Below are positions 1 to 7,575 of a stretch of DNA of 11,611 nt, piece by piece (position 1 is the first letter of the stretch; each line of letters begins with the position of its first letter). The notes below the pieces were generated by a model. That model saw only the letters and a list, made by a program, of their open reading frames with translations, had not been told where the DNA came from and searched no databases. The translations under genes were made by a program, and so were the position numbers. This stretch comes from Bacteroidota bacterium (lineage in GTDB: Bacteria > Bacteroidota > Bacteroidia > UKL13-3): positions 1 through 11,611 of the forward strand of contig RGVD01000070.1 in the NCBI GenBank assembly GCA_010027395.1, in the 5' to 3' direction.

Positions 1-60
1 TCCACCAACTTATCATGCTGCGAAAGTACGAAAATAATAAAATCCAAAACTGACTTTTTT
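1..60 (-). promoter_or_regulatory. Candidate Bacteroidota-type promoter reading leftward out of the window
   Basis: Read on the minus strand, a TTTG at 48-45 is followed after 16 bases by TACTTTCG at 28-21. This resembles the Bacteroidota sigma-A promoter (TTTG, then TAnnTTTG), with one mismatch in the second box and a spacer slightly short of the usual 17-20. Transcription would begin near position 14-16 and run off the left edge. If real, the gene to the left has its own promoter and is not simply the fourth gene of the condensin operon. This is a motif match only. Confidence 0.35.
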
Positions 61-131
61 CATATACCACAATGATTTGTTGACGGCTCAGAAAAGTCTA
101 GGATGTCCATAAAATTTACAACCCTGATTTT

Positions 132-662
132 CTAGTCAGCACCAGCTACACTTAGTTTTCCTTTGGCAAAGTCTGCTGCAAAGTCCACAAAAACTTTGTA
201 TGCTTGGGTAAAGGTGAATTTGTTCTCTGCCGTTTTCTCTATGATATTCCTACGATTCAAGGTAGTAAAGAACTGCTTTCTGCTAAAGCTGTCTTTCATT
301 TGGTTGTTGTTCAATATTAATTCTGAATACGATGAATTGTGAAAATATTCATCAATCTTATCCATTTCAAACTCGGCATATTGAATTTCTTCCAAAAAAT
401 TCTTTCCATCCTTATCTAGCTCAAAACTCAGAACAGCAAAGAAAAGACAAATATCTCGGCTCAATTGTTCGCCTGTTTCGTAGGAAAGGATATAGGCAAA
501 ATCAGTTTTCACCTCAAGTTCGTATGCAAAGCTTTCTCTGAAAAACTTGGCATAAAAATCTTCACTCTCTTTGAGAGAAACAAATTTTGGGTCGCTAGCA
601 AGTATAAACTTACCTCCCATTAAATCGCTTACGATGTCTTTGTGGTATCTAGGAAATTCCAT
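132..662 (-). CDS. mksE: MksE/MukE-like KITE subunit of an SMC condensin
   Basis: A 176-residue soluble protein with no signal peptide or membrane segment. Its size, predicted alpha/beta winged-helix character and position directly after a kleisin-like gene fit the MukE/MksE/JetB group, small dimeric winged-helix (KITE) proteins that bind the kleisin and regulate the SMC ATPase on DNA. An early Gly-Gly-Lys-Phe-Ile segment (about residues 16-20) is followed by acidic and aromatic-rich helices and a C-terminal winged-helix-like stretch with an Arg-Lys-Gln-Phe-Phe-Thr-Thr-Leu-Asn run (about 128-136). The ATG at 662 lies inside the 3' end of the upstream kleisin gene, giving a 14-base overlap that suggests translational coupling. 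It is shorter than MukE and typical MksE (above 200 residues). The assignment rests on gene context and fold-like features, since this family diverges strongly in sequence. Confidence 0.7.
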   Translation of the reverse strand: MEFPRYHKDIVSDLMGGKFILASDPKFVSLKESEDFYAKFFRESFAYELEVKTDFAYILSYETGEQLSRDICLFFAVLSFELDKDGKNFLEEIQYAEFEMDKIDEYFHNSSYSELILNNNQMKDSFSRKQFFTTLNRRNIIEKTAENKFTFTQAYKVFVDFAADFAKGKLSVAGAD

Positions 663-1848
663 ATTTCAATATCTTAATTTTTGGCACACGTAATGTCATT
701 TGACTGGTTTTGATGAGCTTTCTGTCTGGCTCTTTTTCATCTAACTCTAAGGTTATGTCGTCCTCAAAAAGCAAGCCGGTCAGCGCAAAAAACTTATCGG
801 TTTCAATGTCTTTATATTCACTTCTCAAGGTCAGCCCACACCAATCAAAGAAACTATCAATGGGCAATTGTTGCAGCATTCTGTCTTTATAAAGTTCTTT
901 GTTAAAAACCCATTTATCGCTATTGGCCACAGGGTCTTCGACCAAAATATTTTCATCCATTACAAATTGCTCTAAATACTCTTTGGCATTTAGATACATA
1001 TCGTTGCTGTATGGATAATACCTTTCAGGCTTAAATATTTTTGGTACAGTTGATTTATAAGGTTGTTTTAAAAACTCAATCCAACCAGTTAGAATGATTG
1101 ATTCTGTTCTGATTCGTTCAATTAATGGCAACAATTCATTAGTTAATAATTTGGACTGACGTAACAAATTATCATTCGTTAACACAAGGAAATTATACAA
1201 TTTTTCAAATTGCAAGCGAATGTTCTCATCGTTAAAATTGAGCCTGCGCACGTTTACATACTGCGAAATATCAAAGAGTTTGTTCGTAATACTTTCAGCA
1301 TGGTTAATATCAAGGATATTGTTTAGAGGTATGATATAATAATCAATCCAAAAGCTAGCCTTACGCACTTTTTCTTTATAATCAAGCTTCTCAACATTTG
1401 ATTTCAACTCCCTTGTTTCGGCTAATAAACGGATGGTGTTTTTCTCTACAGCCTCGCTAAACTCCCTAATCTCGTTGTTTAAATCATCAATTCTATTTTT
1501 AAGTATGAGGTTATCACCTTTGATACCTTCTCGTATTTTACTGAACAATTTACCTATGGATTGCTCATATTTCTGAATGGTTTCAGGCAGAAGAGGTCTA
1601 AATTCATTCAAGATAAATTCAAATAATTTGAAATAGGTATCTCTAAACTCAAAATCATCTCCAATTTTGCGGATGATTTTATAATCTATCAACTGAGCCT
1701 CGATAGCGTCATTTCTTTCTGAGAGAACTTGCATAAGTTGCTCCTTACGAATAATGCCCTCTTCAGATTGTATATCAAACAAATCTTTTAAGCTATCAAA
1801 ATAGTTAGCTAAAAAATTGAGTATGGTTTTTGGTTCTGCTTTTAACAT
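649..1848 (-). CDS. mksF: MksF/MukF-like kleisin subunit of an SMC condensin
   Basis: A 399-residue cytoplasmic protein. Residues 1-90 look like an N-terminal winged-helix region, including a Glu-Gly-Ile-Ile-Arg-Lys-Glu helix-turn pattern. Residues 90-260 are almost entirely helical and include a charged coiled-coil-like segment around 115-160, as in the middle of MukF/MksF. Residues 320-395 are a mixed strand/helix C-terminal region that could be the second winged helix contacting the SMC head. In this family the kleisin bridges the two SMC heads and carries the KITE dimer. The gene starts 11 bases after the SMC stop and overlaps the KITE gene by 14 bases, so the three are almost certainly one transcript. 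Recognition comes from architecture plus position between an SMC and a KITE gene; JetA of a Wadjet system is the close alternative. Confidence 0.7.
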   Translation of the reverse strand: MLKAEPKTILNFLANYFDSLKDLFDIQSEEGIIRKEQLMQVLSERNDAIEAQLIDYKIIRKIGDDFEFRDTYFKLFEFILNEFRPLLPETIQKYEQSIGKLFSKIREGIKGDNLILKNRIDDLNNEIREFSEAVEKNTIRLLAETRELKSNVEKLDYKEKVRKASFWIDYYIIPLNNILDINHAESITNKLFDISQYVNVRRLNFNDENIRLQFEKLYNFLVLTNDNLLRQSKLLTNELLPLIERIRTESIILTGWIEFLKQPYKSTVPKIFKPERYYPYSNDMYLNAKEYLEQFVMDENILVEDPVANSDKWVFNKELYKDRMLQQLPIDSFFDWCGLTLRSEYKDIETDKFFALTGLLFEDDITLELDEKEPDRKLIKTSQMTLRVPKIKILKYGIS

Positions 1849-1859
1849 ATCTAAACGTA

Positions 1860-4514
1860 TTATCTAACCGCCACACTATTACTCTCACCATACATGGCAT
1901 TTACTTTCTCATTCACATTAATCTTACCCGAATTAGGATAGATAAAGTAATACTTACCAAAGCCTGCCACCGCATCAGGGGCCGCAAAAATAGGTATGAA
2001 ATAATGCTCTCTACAGAACCTTACCAATTCAGGTCGATTTTGCTTATCAATGGTTGCCACCTCGTCAATAAACAATACGATTCTGTTCTCGTCATCTGCT
2101 ATAGCCAAACGATTGATGATGTTCATCACAATCATCAAACGAATCATTTTATCCGTTCCATCACTTTCAATCTGTTCATTCAAATCAACAGGTTTGGTTG
2201 AACCTTTGCGAGTCAAATGAAGGGTGATATCAAACAAATTTTCAAAATCTATTTTCTTGCCACTTTCTAAATAAGCATCAAGAATTTTCAAGTTTTCTGA
2301 ATGGTCAAACTCAAACATCAATTGGCCTTTCACCTGCTGAATTTGGCTGATTTTTTTCACCTCTTCAACTAGTTTTTTGTTATCTACCAACTCGATGGAT
2401 AAACTCTCAATATCAGAGATACGGCTTTGCGATAGTTTATGGTTGAACTTATTATATATAAATTCTTTAAATTCATCATAGCGTTTCAATAAAGTGTAGG
2501 CAGGGTTTGCAAACTGAGTACTGATGCTCTCTAAAAGGGATTGTATGCTTCGCTCTTTATCATCAATCAAAGCAATCTCTTCTTCCACATACCTTATAAA
2601 ATCTTGCTCATCCGCAAAAGTTGATTGAAGTTTATCCCTCAACTTTTCAAACAAATTGTCTTTGTTAATTTTTAAAGTAAACCTATCGTTTTGGTTCAAC
2701 TTGATTTTATTGTAAAGTAAATCCAAATCTTCAGTGCTTTCAAAGTCTTCATCTGCAACCAATCCTAATGATTCAAGCTCGCGTTTAAAGTCTTGCAATT
2801 GTGCAATCCTATCTCCACGTTTCTTAATCTCATCATTTATCTCGTTCAGTTCATTTGATTTTTGTGCAATCTTTTTGCTGATGGCTTTCAACTCATTCTC
2901 AAACTGTTCTTTTTGGGTATTGATTTCAGTGATTATACCTTTTAGCTTCTCAATGTTTTTAACAAGGCTTGGCTTGCTTTTTATCTTTTGCAATTTGGTT
3001 TTGATGGTATCAATCTCATTCAAAATTTGCTGCAAATCCGCTTGGGATTTCTCCATGTCTTTCACCGTTTCAAGCAATTGCTCTTGACTTTTCAATTCAG
3101 CTTTTGCTTGATCTAACTTTTCTTTGATTTCCTCAATGCTTTCAAAGTCTTTTTGGATGATATTTTTTGATATGTCAATCTCACCATCAAAAATTTTCAA
3201 AGTATCACTTATTTTGTGAATGGCTTTTTTTACTTGCTTGCCAGGCAATGCCTTCACTTGCTCACTTAAAATGGCGTTTAATAGCTTTCTATTGTCCTTA
3301 TTACCACTGATTTTATTAATCAATAAATCACTGTAGTTTTTGATTTGATTTTCGAAACTTTGCACCTGATTTTTCAAGCCCATCACCCTAAATTCAATTT
3401 GATTTGATTTTAGTTTTTGGATATCAATCATGGTTAACCTGCTTTCAATTTCTTTCCTTTTTTTATCAAAATTGGCAAGGCTTTCGTTCAATATTTTCTC
3501 AGGTTCAAAAGAGTTGATGGAAAACAACTCCGCTTCTTTTTCATTTAACTTTTCAGCTTCATGTTGTATTTCGGCAACCTTCCCTCCTATCTTTCTATTT
3601 AAGTCAGATTTTTTAGGGTTTAAATCCTCATTTATTTCAGTATGTATTTTAGACCTTGATTGTGTCTTATCAACCAATTGGCCCTGCAAGCTAGGTAAAG
3701 TATGCTCATAGTTTTGTGTGAAAGCCGCATACAACTGACTAATAATTTTATTCTTGGCAGAATATTGACTTACGATTTCTCTAAAATCATCAAATTCGTT
3801 TTTAACAGATCTTAAATTACGAATTTCATTATTGATTTTACGCAAATCATAAATGTCTTTTTTGTTTTTCTGACTAAAGTTCAGAACTTCATTTTCTCTG
3901 TTATCAGCAATAATCAAAGCCTCTTTAAGGTTTTTATTGGTTATCAATTTGGTATTGATAAGGTACCTGTAAATTTTAGAAAAATTGTTGCTCAATCCGT
4001 CACTTTTTACATTATCGTCAAGCCAAACAACACCATTGTTTCTTCTGCCACGTTGGTAAACGAAGTTGAACACTTCGCGTTTGTCTTTGAAAGCTTCCAA
4101 TTCTATTCCTTCTTTGGCAAGATTGGCTTGCACTTCATCAAATTTCATTAGGCGCTTTTCAGCATCCACAAAATGACTTTCTTTATAATCGCTAGGGTAT
4201 TTATAATATTCTAAATTTCCTTCACCATCGCGCTTTAAGAGTATGCAGTAGTATGATTTTTTGAAAACTTCAAAAACGATATAACTTTGGTTAGGATTTG
4301 GAAAATAATGGTGAATAGTGTCTTTGTCTCCTCTTCTATTTCCAGAGAAAGTCATCTTATTTCCATCAATGATAAACAGGAAATTAAGTGCATATATTAA
4401 AGTTGATTTACCAATGTTATTGGGTCCAACTAGCTGAAGACTATCGCAATCATTAAAGCGAATTTCAGCCTTCCCATAAACTTTAGAATTAATAATTGTG
4501 AGTGATGTAAGCAT
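1860..4514 (-). CDS. mksB: MksB/JetC-like SMC ATPase of a condensin complex
   Basis: An 884-residue SMC-type ATPase. Walker A is GPNNIGKST at residues 30-38. The C-terminal head carries a signature-like segment with Ser784-Asp785-Gly786 and a Walker B ending in Asp817-Glu818 (hydrophobic run 812-816), so both ATPase half-sites look functional. Between them, roughly residues 205-740, lie long heptad-rich charged helices that would form the antiparallel arms, with a small hinge I cannot place exactly. There is no CxxC zinc hook, which argues against Rad50/SbcC and LmuB-type proteins. The head sequence and the kleisin and KITE genes that follow point to the MukB/MksB/JetC branch. At 884 residues it is well short of MukB (about 1,480). 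It is the first gene of the operon; the ATG at 4514 immediately precedes the conserved N-terminal strand. It is expected to load on DNA and extrude or trap loops. Confidence 0.82.
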   Translation of the reverse strand: MLTSLTIINSKVYGKAEIRFNDCDSLQLVGPNNIGKSTLIYALNFLFIIDGNKMTFSGNRRGDKDTIHHYFPNPNQSYIVFEVFKKSYYCILLKRDGEGNLEYYKYPSDYKESHFVDAEKRLMKFDEVQANLAKEGIELEAFKDKREVFNFVYQRGRRNNGVVWLDDNVKSDGLSNNFSKIYRYLINTKLITNKNLKEALIIADNRENEVLNFSQKNKKDIYDLRKINNEIRNLRSVKNEFDDFREIVSQYSAKNKIISQLYAAFTQNYEHTLPSLQGQLVDKTQSRSKIHTEINEDLNPKKSDLNRKIGGKVAEIQHEAEKLNEKEAELFSINSFEPEKILNESLANFDKKRKEIESRLTMIDIQKLKSNQIEFRVMGLKNQVQSFENQIKNYSDLLINKISGNKDNRKLLNAILSEQVKALPGKQVKKAIHKISDTLKIFDGEIDISKNIIQKDFESIEEIKEKLDQAKAELKSQEQLLETVKDMEKSQADLQQILNEIDTIKTKLQKIKSKPSLVKNIEKLKGIITEINTQKEQFENELKAISKKIAQKSNELNEINDEIKKRGDRIAQLQDFKRELESLGLVADEDFESTEDLDLLYNKIKLNQNDRFTLKINKDNLFEKLRDKLQSTFADEQDFIRYVEEEIALIDDKERSIQSLLESISTQFANPAYTLLKRYDEFKEFIYNKFNHKLSQSRISDIESLSIELVDNKKLVEEVKKISQIQQVKGQLMFEFDHSENLKILDAYLESGKKIDFENLFDITLHLTRKGSTKPVDLNEQIESDGTDKMIRLMIVMNIINRLAIADDENRIVLFIDEVATIDKQNRPELVRFCREHYFIPIFAAPDAVAGFGKYYFIYPNSGKINVNEKVNAMYGESNSVAVR

Positions 4515-4536
4515 GTATTTCTATTCAAATAAAAAT

Positions 4537-4565
4537 GCAAAATAACATGCACCTTTTAGAAGAAA
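4537..4565 (-). promoter_or_regulatory. Weak candidate promoter for the condensin operon
   Basis: On the minus strand, TTATTTTG at 4545-4538 partly matches the Bacteroidota TAnnTTTG box and lies about 23 bases before the SMC start codon. A TTTC at 4565-4562, 16 bases further upstream, is a poor match to the TTTG box. Together they are only suggestive. The two palindromes at 4603-4644 would sit just upstream of such a promoter. Confidence 0.25.
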
Positions 4566-4602
4566 CTAACACAAAATACACAAAACGCAAGTACTTACTG
4601 TA

Positions 4603-4617
4603 CGCTCATTATGAGCG
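4603..4617. repeat. Perfect 15-base palindrome, possible operator
   Basis: CGCTCATTATGAGCG is a perfect inverted repeat with 7-base arms around a single T. It lies about 90 bases upstream of the SMC start. It is not followed by a T-run on either strand, so it does not look like a terminator. Its size and symmetry suit a homodimeric regulator. GTACTTACTGTAC, a smaller imperfect dyad at 4591-4603, abuts it. Confidence 0.45.
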
Positions 4618-4634
4618 ATTAACAAGAAGATAAA

Positions 4635-4644
4635 TTGTGCACAA
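4635..4644. repeat. Perfect 10-base palindrome TTGTGCACAA
   Basis: TTGTGCACAA reads the same on both strands and lies 17 bases beyond the 15-base palindrome. It may be a second binding site or a chance palindrome in AT-rich DNA. Confidence 0.3.
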
Positions 4645-4734
4645 AATATTTTGATTTTACGAAAATGGTTGGATTAAAAAACTGGATGAATAATACACCT
4701 AAAAAAAAGGAAAATCAATCTCTAAGCCAACATA

Positions 4735-6180
4735 TTAAAAAAGTCTAATTCCACTTGCCCATTGCAATTCAACCTTAGCTTTTGCGTATTTGCTTTTAAT
4801 CTCAGCTAGTTTTATTTGTGCATCAATCAAGCTACGTTCACGGGTATTCACTAAAAATAATGAACTTTCTCCGTTTTCGAATCTAATTTGTTCTGCATTG
4901 CGAAGCGTGGCTGCATTATTTACTAGAACTTCTTGAATACCCATAAGTTGTTCAAGGTTTAGTAAGTTGTTAAAATTTGCAAAAACTTCATTCACCAATT
5001 CACGTTTGGTTAATTGGGTTTCAAAATCAATATTTTTTATTTTTAATTTAGCCAGTTGAAGTTTTCCTCTTTCTTTTCTTAAAAACAAACTGCTATAAAA
5101 ACTTGCACCAAACTTATACTGTCTGTTAAAAATATTGTTCACATCGTTTTGTGCTCCTTTGCTGTATGTCTGAAAAGGATAATATTCAATATTTAGTTGA
5201 GGCTTTATATTTTCAATAGCCAACTTTCTTTCAACTTGTAATTGCTTGTTTTTAAACTGCAATTTTAATAGTTCTGGATGATTGCCTTCGGTATAGTTTA
5301 CCATTCGTTGCAATGAATCTGTACTTATTTTTTTTATTTCGGTTCCAATTGCCGATGGATAAACAGATGCTTTCAACTGCAAAGGTTCATTTTTATTGCT
5401 CCATAAATAATTGCTTATGCTTAAACTAGCATTTTTAAATTCAACTTCTGTTTCCAACAAAAGTGTTTCTCTGCGCTTAAGTTCAATTAATGCTTCTACA
5501 CTATCTATGGGTTTGTCCTCGCCTCCTTTTATACGGCTGCTAATAAAGTTAAATCGGTTTTCAGCCAAATTATAACTTAGCTGCATTAGTTTAAGTTTTT
5601 CGTAAGCTAATTGCCATTCCCAATAATCCTTGGCTGCACTTAAAAGTAGTTTATTAATTACTTTAACACGTTCGGCTTCGTTTAACCCTTGTAAATACTG
5701 AGCTTGGCGCAATGCAGCCCTGCGACTATCAGTTTGTAAACCTCTTAAAATAGGCATATTTACCCCAGCATAAAGCATTCCGTATTGGCCATATTGAGGA
5801 AGATATTGTCCATTATTTTCTAAAATTTTTATACGGTCGTTATTTACTGCTATTCCATCACTTTGGTCGTATCCGGCTTTAACATCTAAACCAATTAAAG
5901 TAGGTATCTTTATTTGCGGTTCAAAATAAGTATAACTGTTTTTCCCATCGGTAGTTTTGTTTTCGTAATTGGTGCTAATTACTGGATCAAAAGCACCACG
6001 TGCAGCCATCAATTCAGACTTGGCACTTTGAGTTAATAAATTAGCTTGTTTTGAAACAGGATGATAATTGACTACCTGTGAATAAAAATCTTGGAAAGAA
6101 AATACAGAAGAATCTTGCGCTGATATGGCATTGCAAATGCACAATAAAAACGCAAATGGAATCAATTTTGGTTTCATCAT
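4735..6180 (-). CDS. TolC-family outer-membrane efflux/secretion channel
   Basis: A 481-residue protein beginning with a signal peptide: two Met, Lys-Pro-Lys, a hydrophobic core, and a likely signal peptidase I cut after Ala21 (AISA|QDS). There is no good lipobox. The mature part is rich in long amphipathic helices with Tyr/Leu/Asn-rich segments typical of outer-membrane factor proteins, including a YHPVSKQANL-like start of the first helical repeat (about residues 39-48). Such proteins trimerise into an outer-membrane beta-barrel with a periplasmic helical tunnel and dock onto a HlyD-type adaptor. It is the last gene of the exporter operon, and its ATG shares a base with the stop of the adaptor gene (TAATG), so translation is probably coupled. 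A second in-frame ATG follows at once (6177), leaving the exact start uncertain by one codon. Confidence 0.9.
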   Translation of the reverse strand: MMKPKLIPFAFLLCICNAISAQDSSVFSFQDFYSQVVNYHPVSKQANLLTQSAKSELMAARGAFDPVISTNYENKTTDGKNSYTYFEPQIKIPTLIGLDVKAGYDQSDGIAVNNDRIKILENNGQYLPQYGQYGMLYAGVNMPILRGLQTDSRRAALRQAQYLQGLNEAERVKVINKLLLSAAKDYWEWQLAYEKLKLMQLSYNLAENRFNFISSRIKGGEDKPIDSVEALIELKRRETLLLETEVEFKNASLSISNYLWSNKNEPLQLKASVYPSAIGTEIKKISTDSLQRMVNYTEGNHPELLKLQFKNKQLQVERKLAIENIKPQLNIEYYPFQTYSKGAQNDVNNIFNRQYKFGASFYSSLFLRKERGKLQLAKLKIKNIDFETQLTKRELVNEVFANFNNLLNLEQLMGIQEVLVNNAATLRNAEQIRFENGESSLFLVNTRERSLIDAQIKLAEIKSKYAKAKVELQWASGIRLF

Positions 6181-7550
6181 TATTTATCCTTTTTTGTTTT
6201 CGTGTCTGCATCTTTTTTCATTTGATTGGCTTCTTCCATAAAGTCAGGCGGAAAAGCATTAAACTGACGCCATAATTCATACCAAACAGGCACTCTATTA
6301 AGCATGGCCCAACCATATACACCACCTCCAGCTCGAATCAACTCGGGCCAAGGCACATCAGTAGGGTCTTGAACTACTAGAATTCTAAAATTACCCTTTT
6401 CATCAGCATTTCTATCAATGGCTTGCACCACACCTCCAAAGGTTCCAACACTTCCACTTGGCCATCCACTAAAAACCAATGCGGGCCAACCATCAAACTG
6501 AATGCGAACCTTACAACCTTTAAATAAAAGAGGCATATCTAAAGCTCTTACTGTCATTTCAACGGCAGTTTTTGTATTGGCAGGCACAATGGTTGCCAAG
6601 TTTTCATTTTCCTTTATGGTCTCGCCAATACCTGCTTTTAACACTTGAACTAAATAACCATCCTGAGGAGCTTTAATGGCATAAAATCCACTTCTTAATA
6701 ATAAATTACTATACTCAATTCTTAGCTTAATTAACTCGGCTTGACTTTCAAAAAGCTCGCCTGCTGTTTCTTCTAAAATACTTTCAGCTTTCGAAATTTT
6801 ATCTAAATATTCCGCCTCAATAAAATTCAAATCAATACGAGCATTTATCAACTCATTTTCAGCTTTATCATATTTATTTTCGCTTTCTATAGCTTTCGAT
6901 TTAGCTTCTTGCATTTTATTGGTTCTATTCTGAATTTCAGTTAATGAAGCCAATCCTTTTTTATACAATTCATTTAAACGTTCATACTGATTGCGCGAAA
7001 GTTCTTCATTGGTTTTAGATGCATCAAAATTTCCTTTTTCGGCTTTAACAGTAAACTGTGCTTGCAAAACCTTGTTTTTAGCCATTTTCAACTTAATAGC
7101 CACGCTGTTTTTTAGTGCATTGATTTGTTTTTCTAAGGCTAAAATTTTACGGTTTTTAGCTTTTAATCCATCTTCTTTATTTACAATTTGTTTTTGGGTT
7201 CTATCCAATAATTCTGGGTCAAAAAACTTTTCTTTTACCTCGCTGATTATTACTAATGTATCACCTTTTTTTACAAATTGACCTTCAACCACTTTCCATT
7301 TTTCAATTCTTCCTCCAATAATGGATGGAACATTTTGTGGCCTATCTTCAGGTGCAAAAGGAGTAACTTTTCCTTTTCCATTTATGTTCTGTTGCCAAGG
7401 CAAAAACAAACTCAAAAACAACAATAAAAAAACGCCACTAAGCCAGTTTCTGATGGTTTTAAACTTTTTAGGAGTATTTACCAGTTGAACAGTATAAAGG
7501 CTGCTATTTCTAAACTCTTTCAGGGTATTATTATAAGGATTTTGATCCAT
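6180..7550 (-). CDS. HlyD-family periplasmic adaptor (membrane fusion protein)
   Basis: A 456-residue type I secretion adaptor. It has a short cytoplasmic N-terminus, one membrane anchor at about residues 36-51, a first half-lipoyl strand set with an EGQFVKKGDTL motif (about 89-99), a long heptad-rich coiled-coil hairpin (about 115-285), the second half-lipoyl motif around APQDGYLVQVLKAG (about 295-310), and a beta-barrel domain to about 400. The C-terminal Pro-Val-Trp-Tyr-Glu-Leu-Trp segment is followed by a lysine-rich tail. It would link the inner-membrane ABC protein to the TolC-like channel across the periplasm. It starts 25 bases after the ABC gene's stop and runs into the channel gene by a one-base stop/start overlap. 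The substrate cannot be told from this protein. Confidence 0.9.
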   Translation of the reverse strand: MDQNPYNNTLKEFRNSSLYTVQLVNTPKKFKTIRNWLSGVFLLLFLSLFLPWQQNINGKGKVTPFAPEDRPQNVPSIIGGRIEKWKVVEGQFVKKGDTLVIISEVKEKFFDPELLDRTQKQIVNKEDGLKAKNRKILALEKQINALKNSVAIKLKMAKNKVLQAQFTVKAEKGNFDASKTNEELSRNQYERLNELYKKGLASLTEIQNRTNKMQEAKSKAIESENKYDKAENELINARIDLNFIEAEYLDKISKAESILEETAGELFESQAELIKLRIEYSNLLLRSGFYAIKAPQDGYLVQVLKAGIGETIKENENLATIVPANTKTAVEMTVRALDMPLLFKGCKVRIQFDGWPALVFSGWPSGSVGTFGGVVQAIDRNADEKGNFRILVVQDPTDVPWPELIRAGGGVYGWAMLNRVPVWYELWRQFNAFPPDFMEEANQMKKDADTKTKKDK

Positions 7551-7575
7551 TTTACTAGTATAAATTGTTGAAATA

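Larger units (their letters stand above)
4515..4734. other. Intergenic region between exporter operon and condensin operon
   Basis: These 220 bases follow the stop of the TolC-type gene and precede the start of the SMC gene, both read on the minus strand. They contain two short palindromes, a tandem ACACAAAA repeat (4569-4576 and 4578-4585) and a weak minus-strand promoter box. I see no GC-rich hairpin followed by a T-run, so no confident terminator separates the two operons. A low level of read-through from the exporter genes is possible. Confidence 0.6.

Noticed and set aside
52..98. An inverted repeat GACTTTT ... AAAAGTC downstream of the KITE gene, considered as a terminator.
   Set aside because: The loop would be 33 bases and the stem is AT-rich, so a stable terminator hairpin is unlikely.
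1830..2201. Open frames of 60-123 codons on the strand opposite to the condensin, exporter and aminotransferase genes.
   Set aside because: They are antisense shadows of well-supported genes and have no recognisable domains or start signals of their own.
1860..4514. Identification of the SMC-like protein as SbcC/Rad50 or a Lamassu LmuB protein.
   Set aside because: There is no CxxC zinc hook, no SbcD-like nuclease gene nearby and no Lamassu effector gene; the kleisin and KITE neighbours fit a condensin better.
4665..4748. A plus-strand 27-codon open frame (starting MVGLKNWMNN) in the intergenic region, overlapping the end of the TolC-type gene.
   Set aside because: It is short, lysine- and asparagine-rich as expected from AT-rich DNA, overlaps a real gene antisense and has no clear promoter or ribosome-binding site. 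It would need conservation in relatives to be believed.
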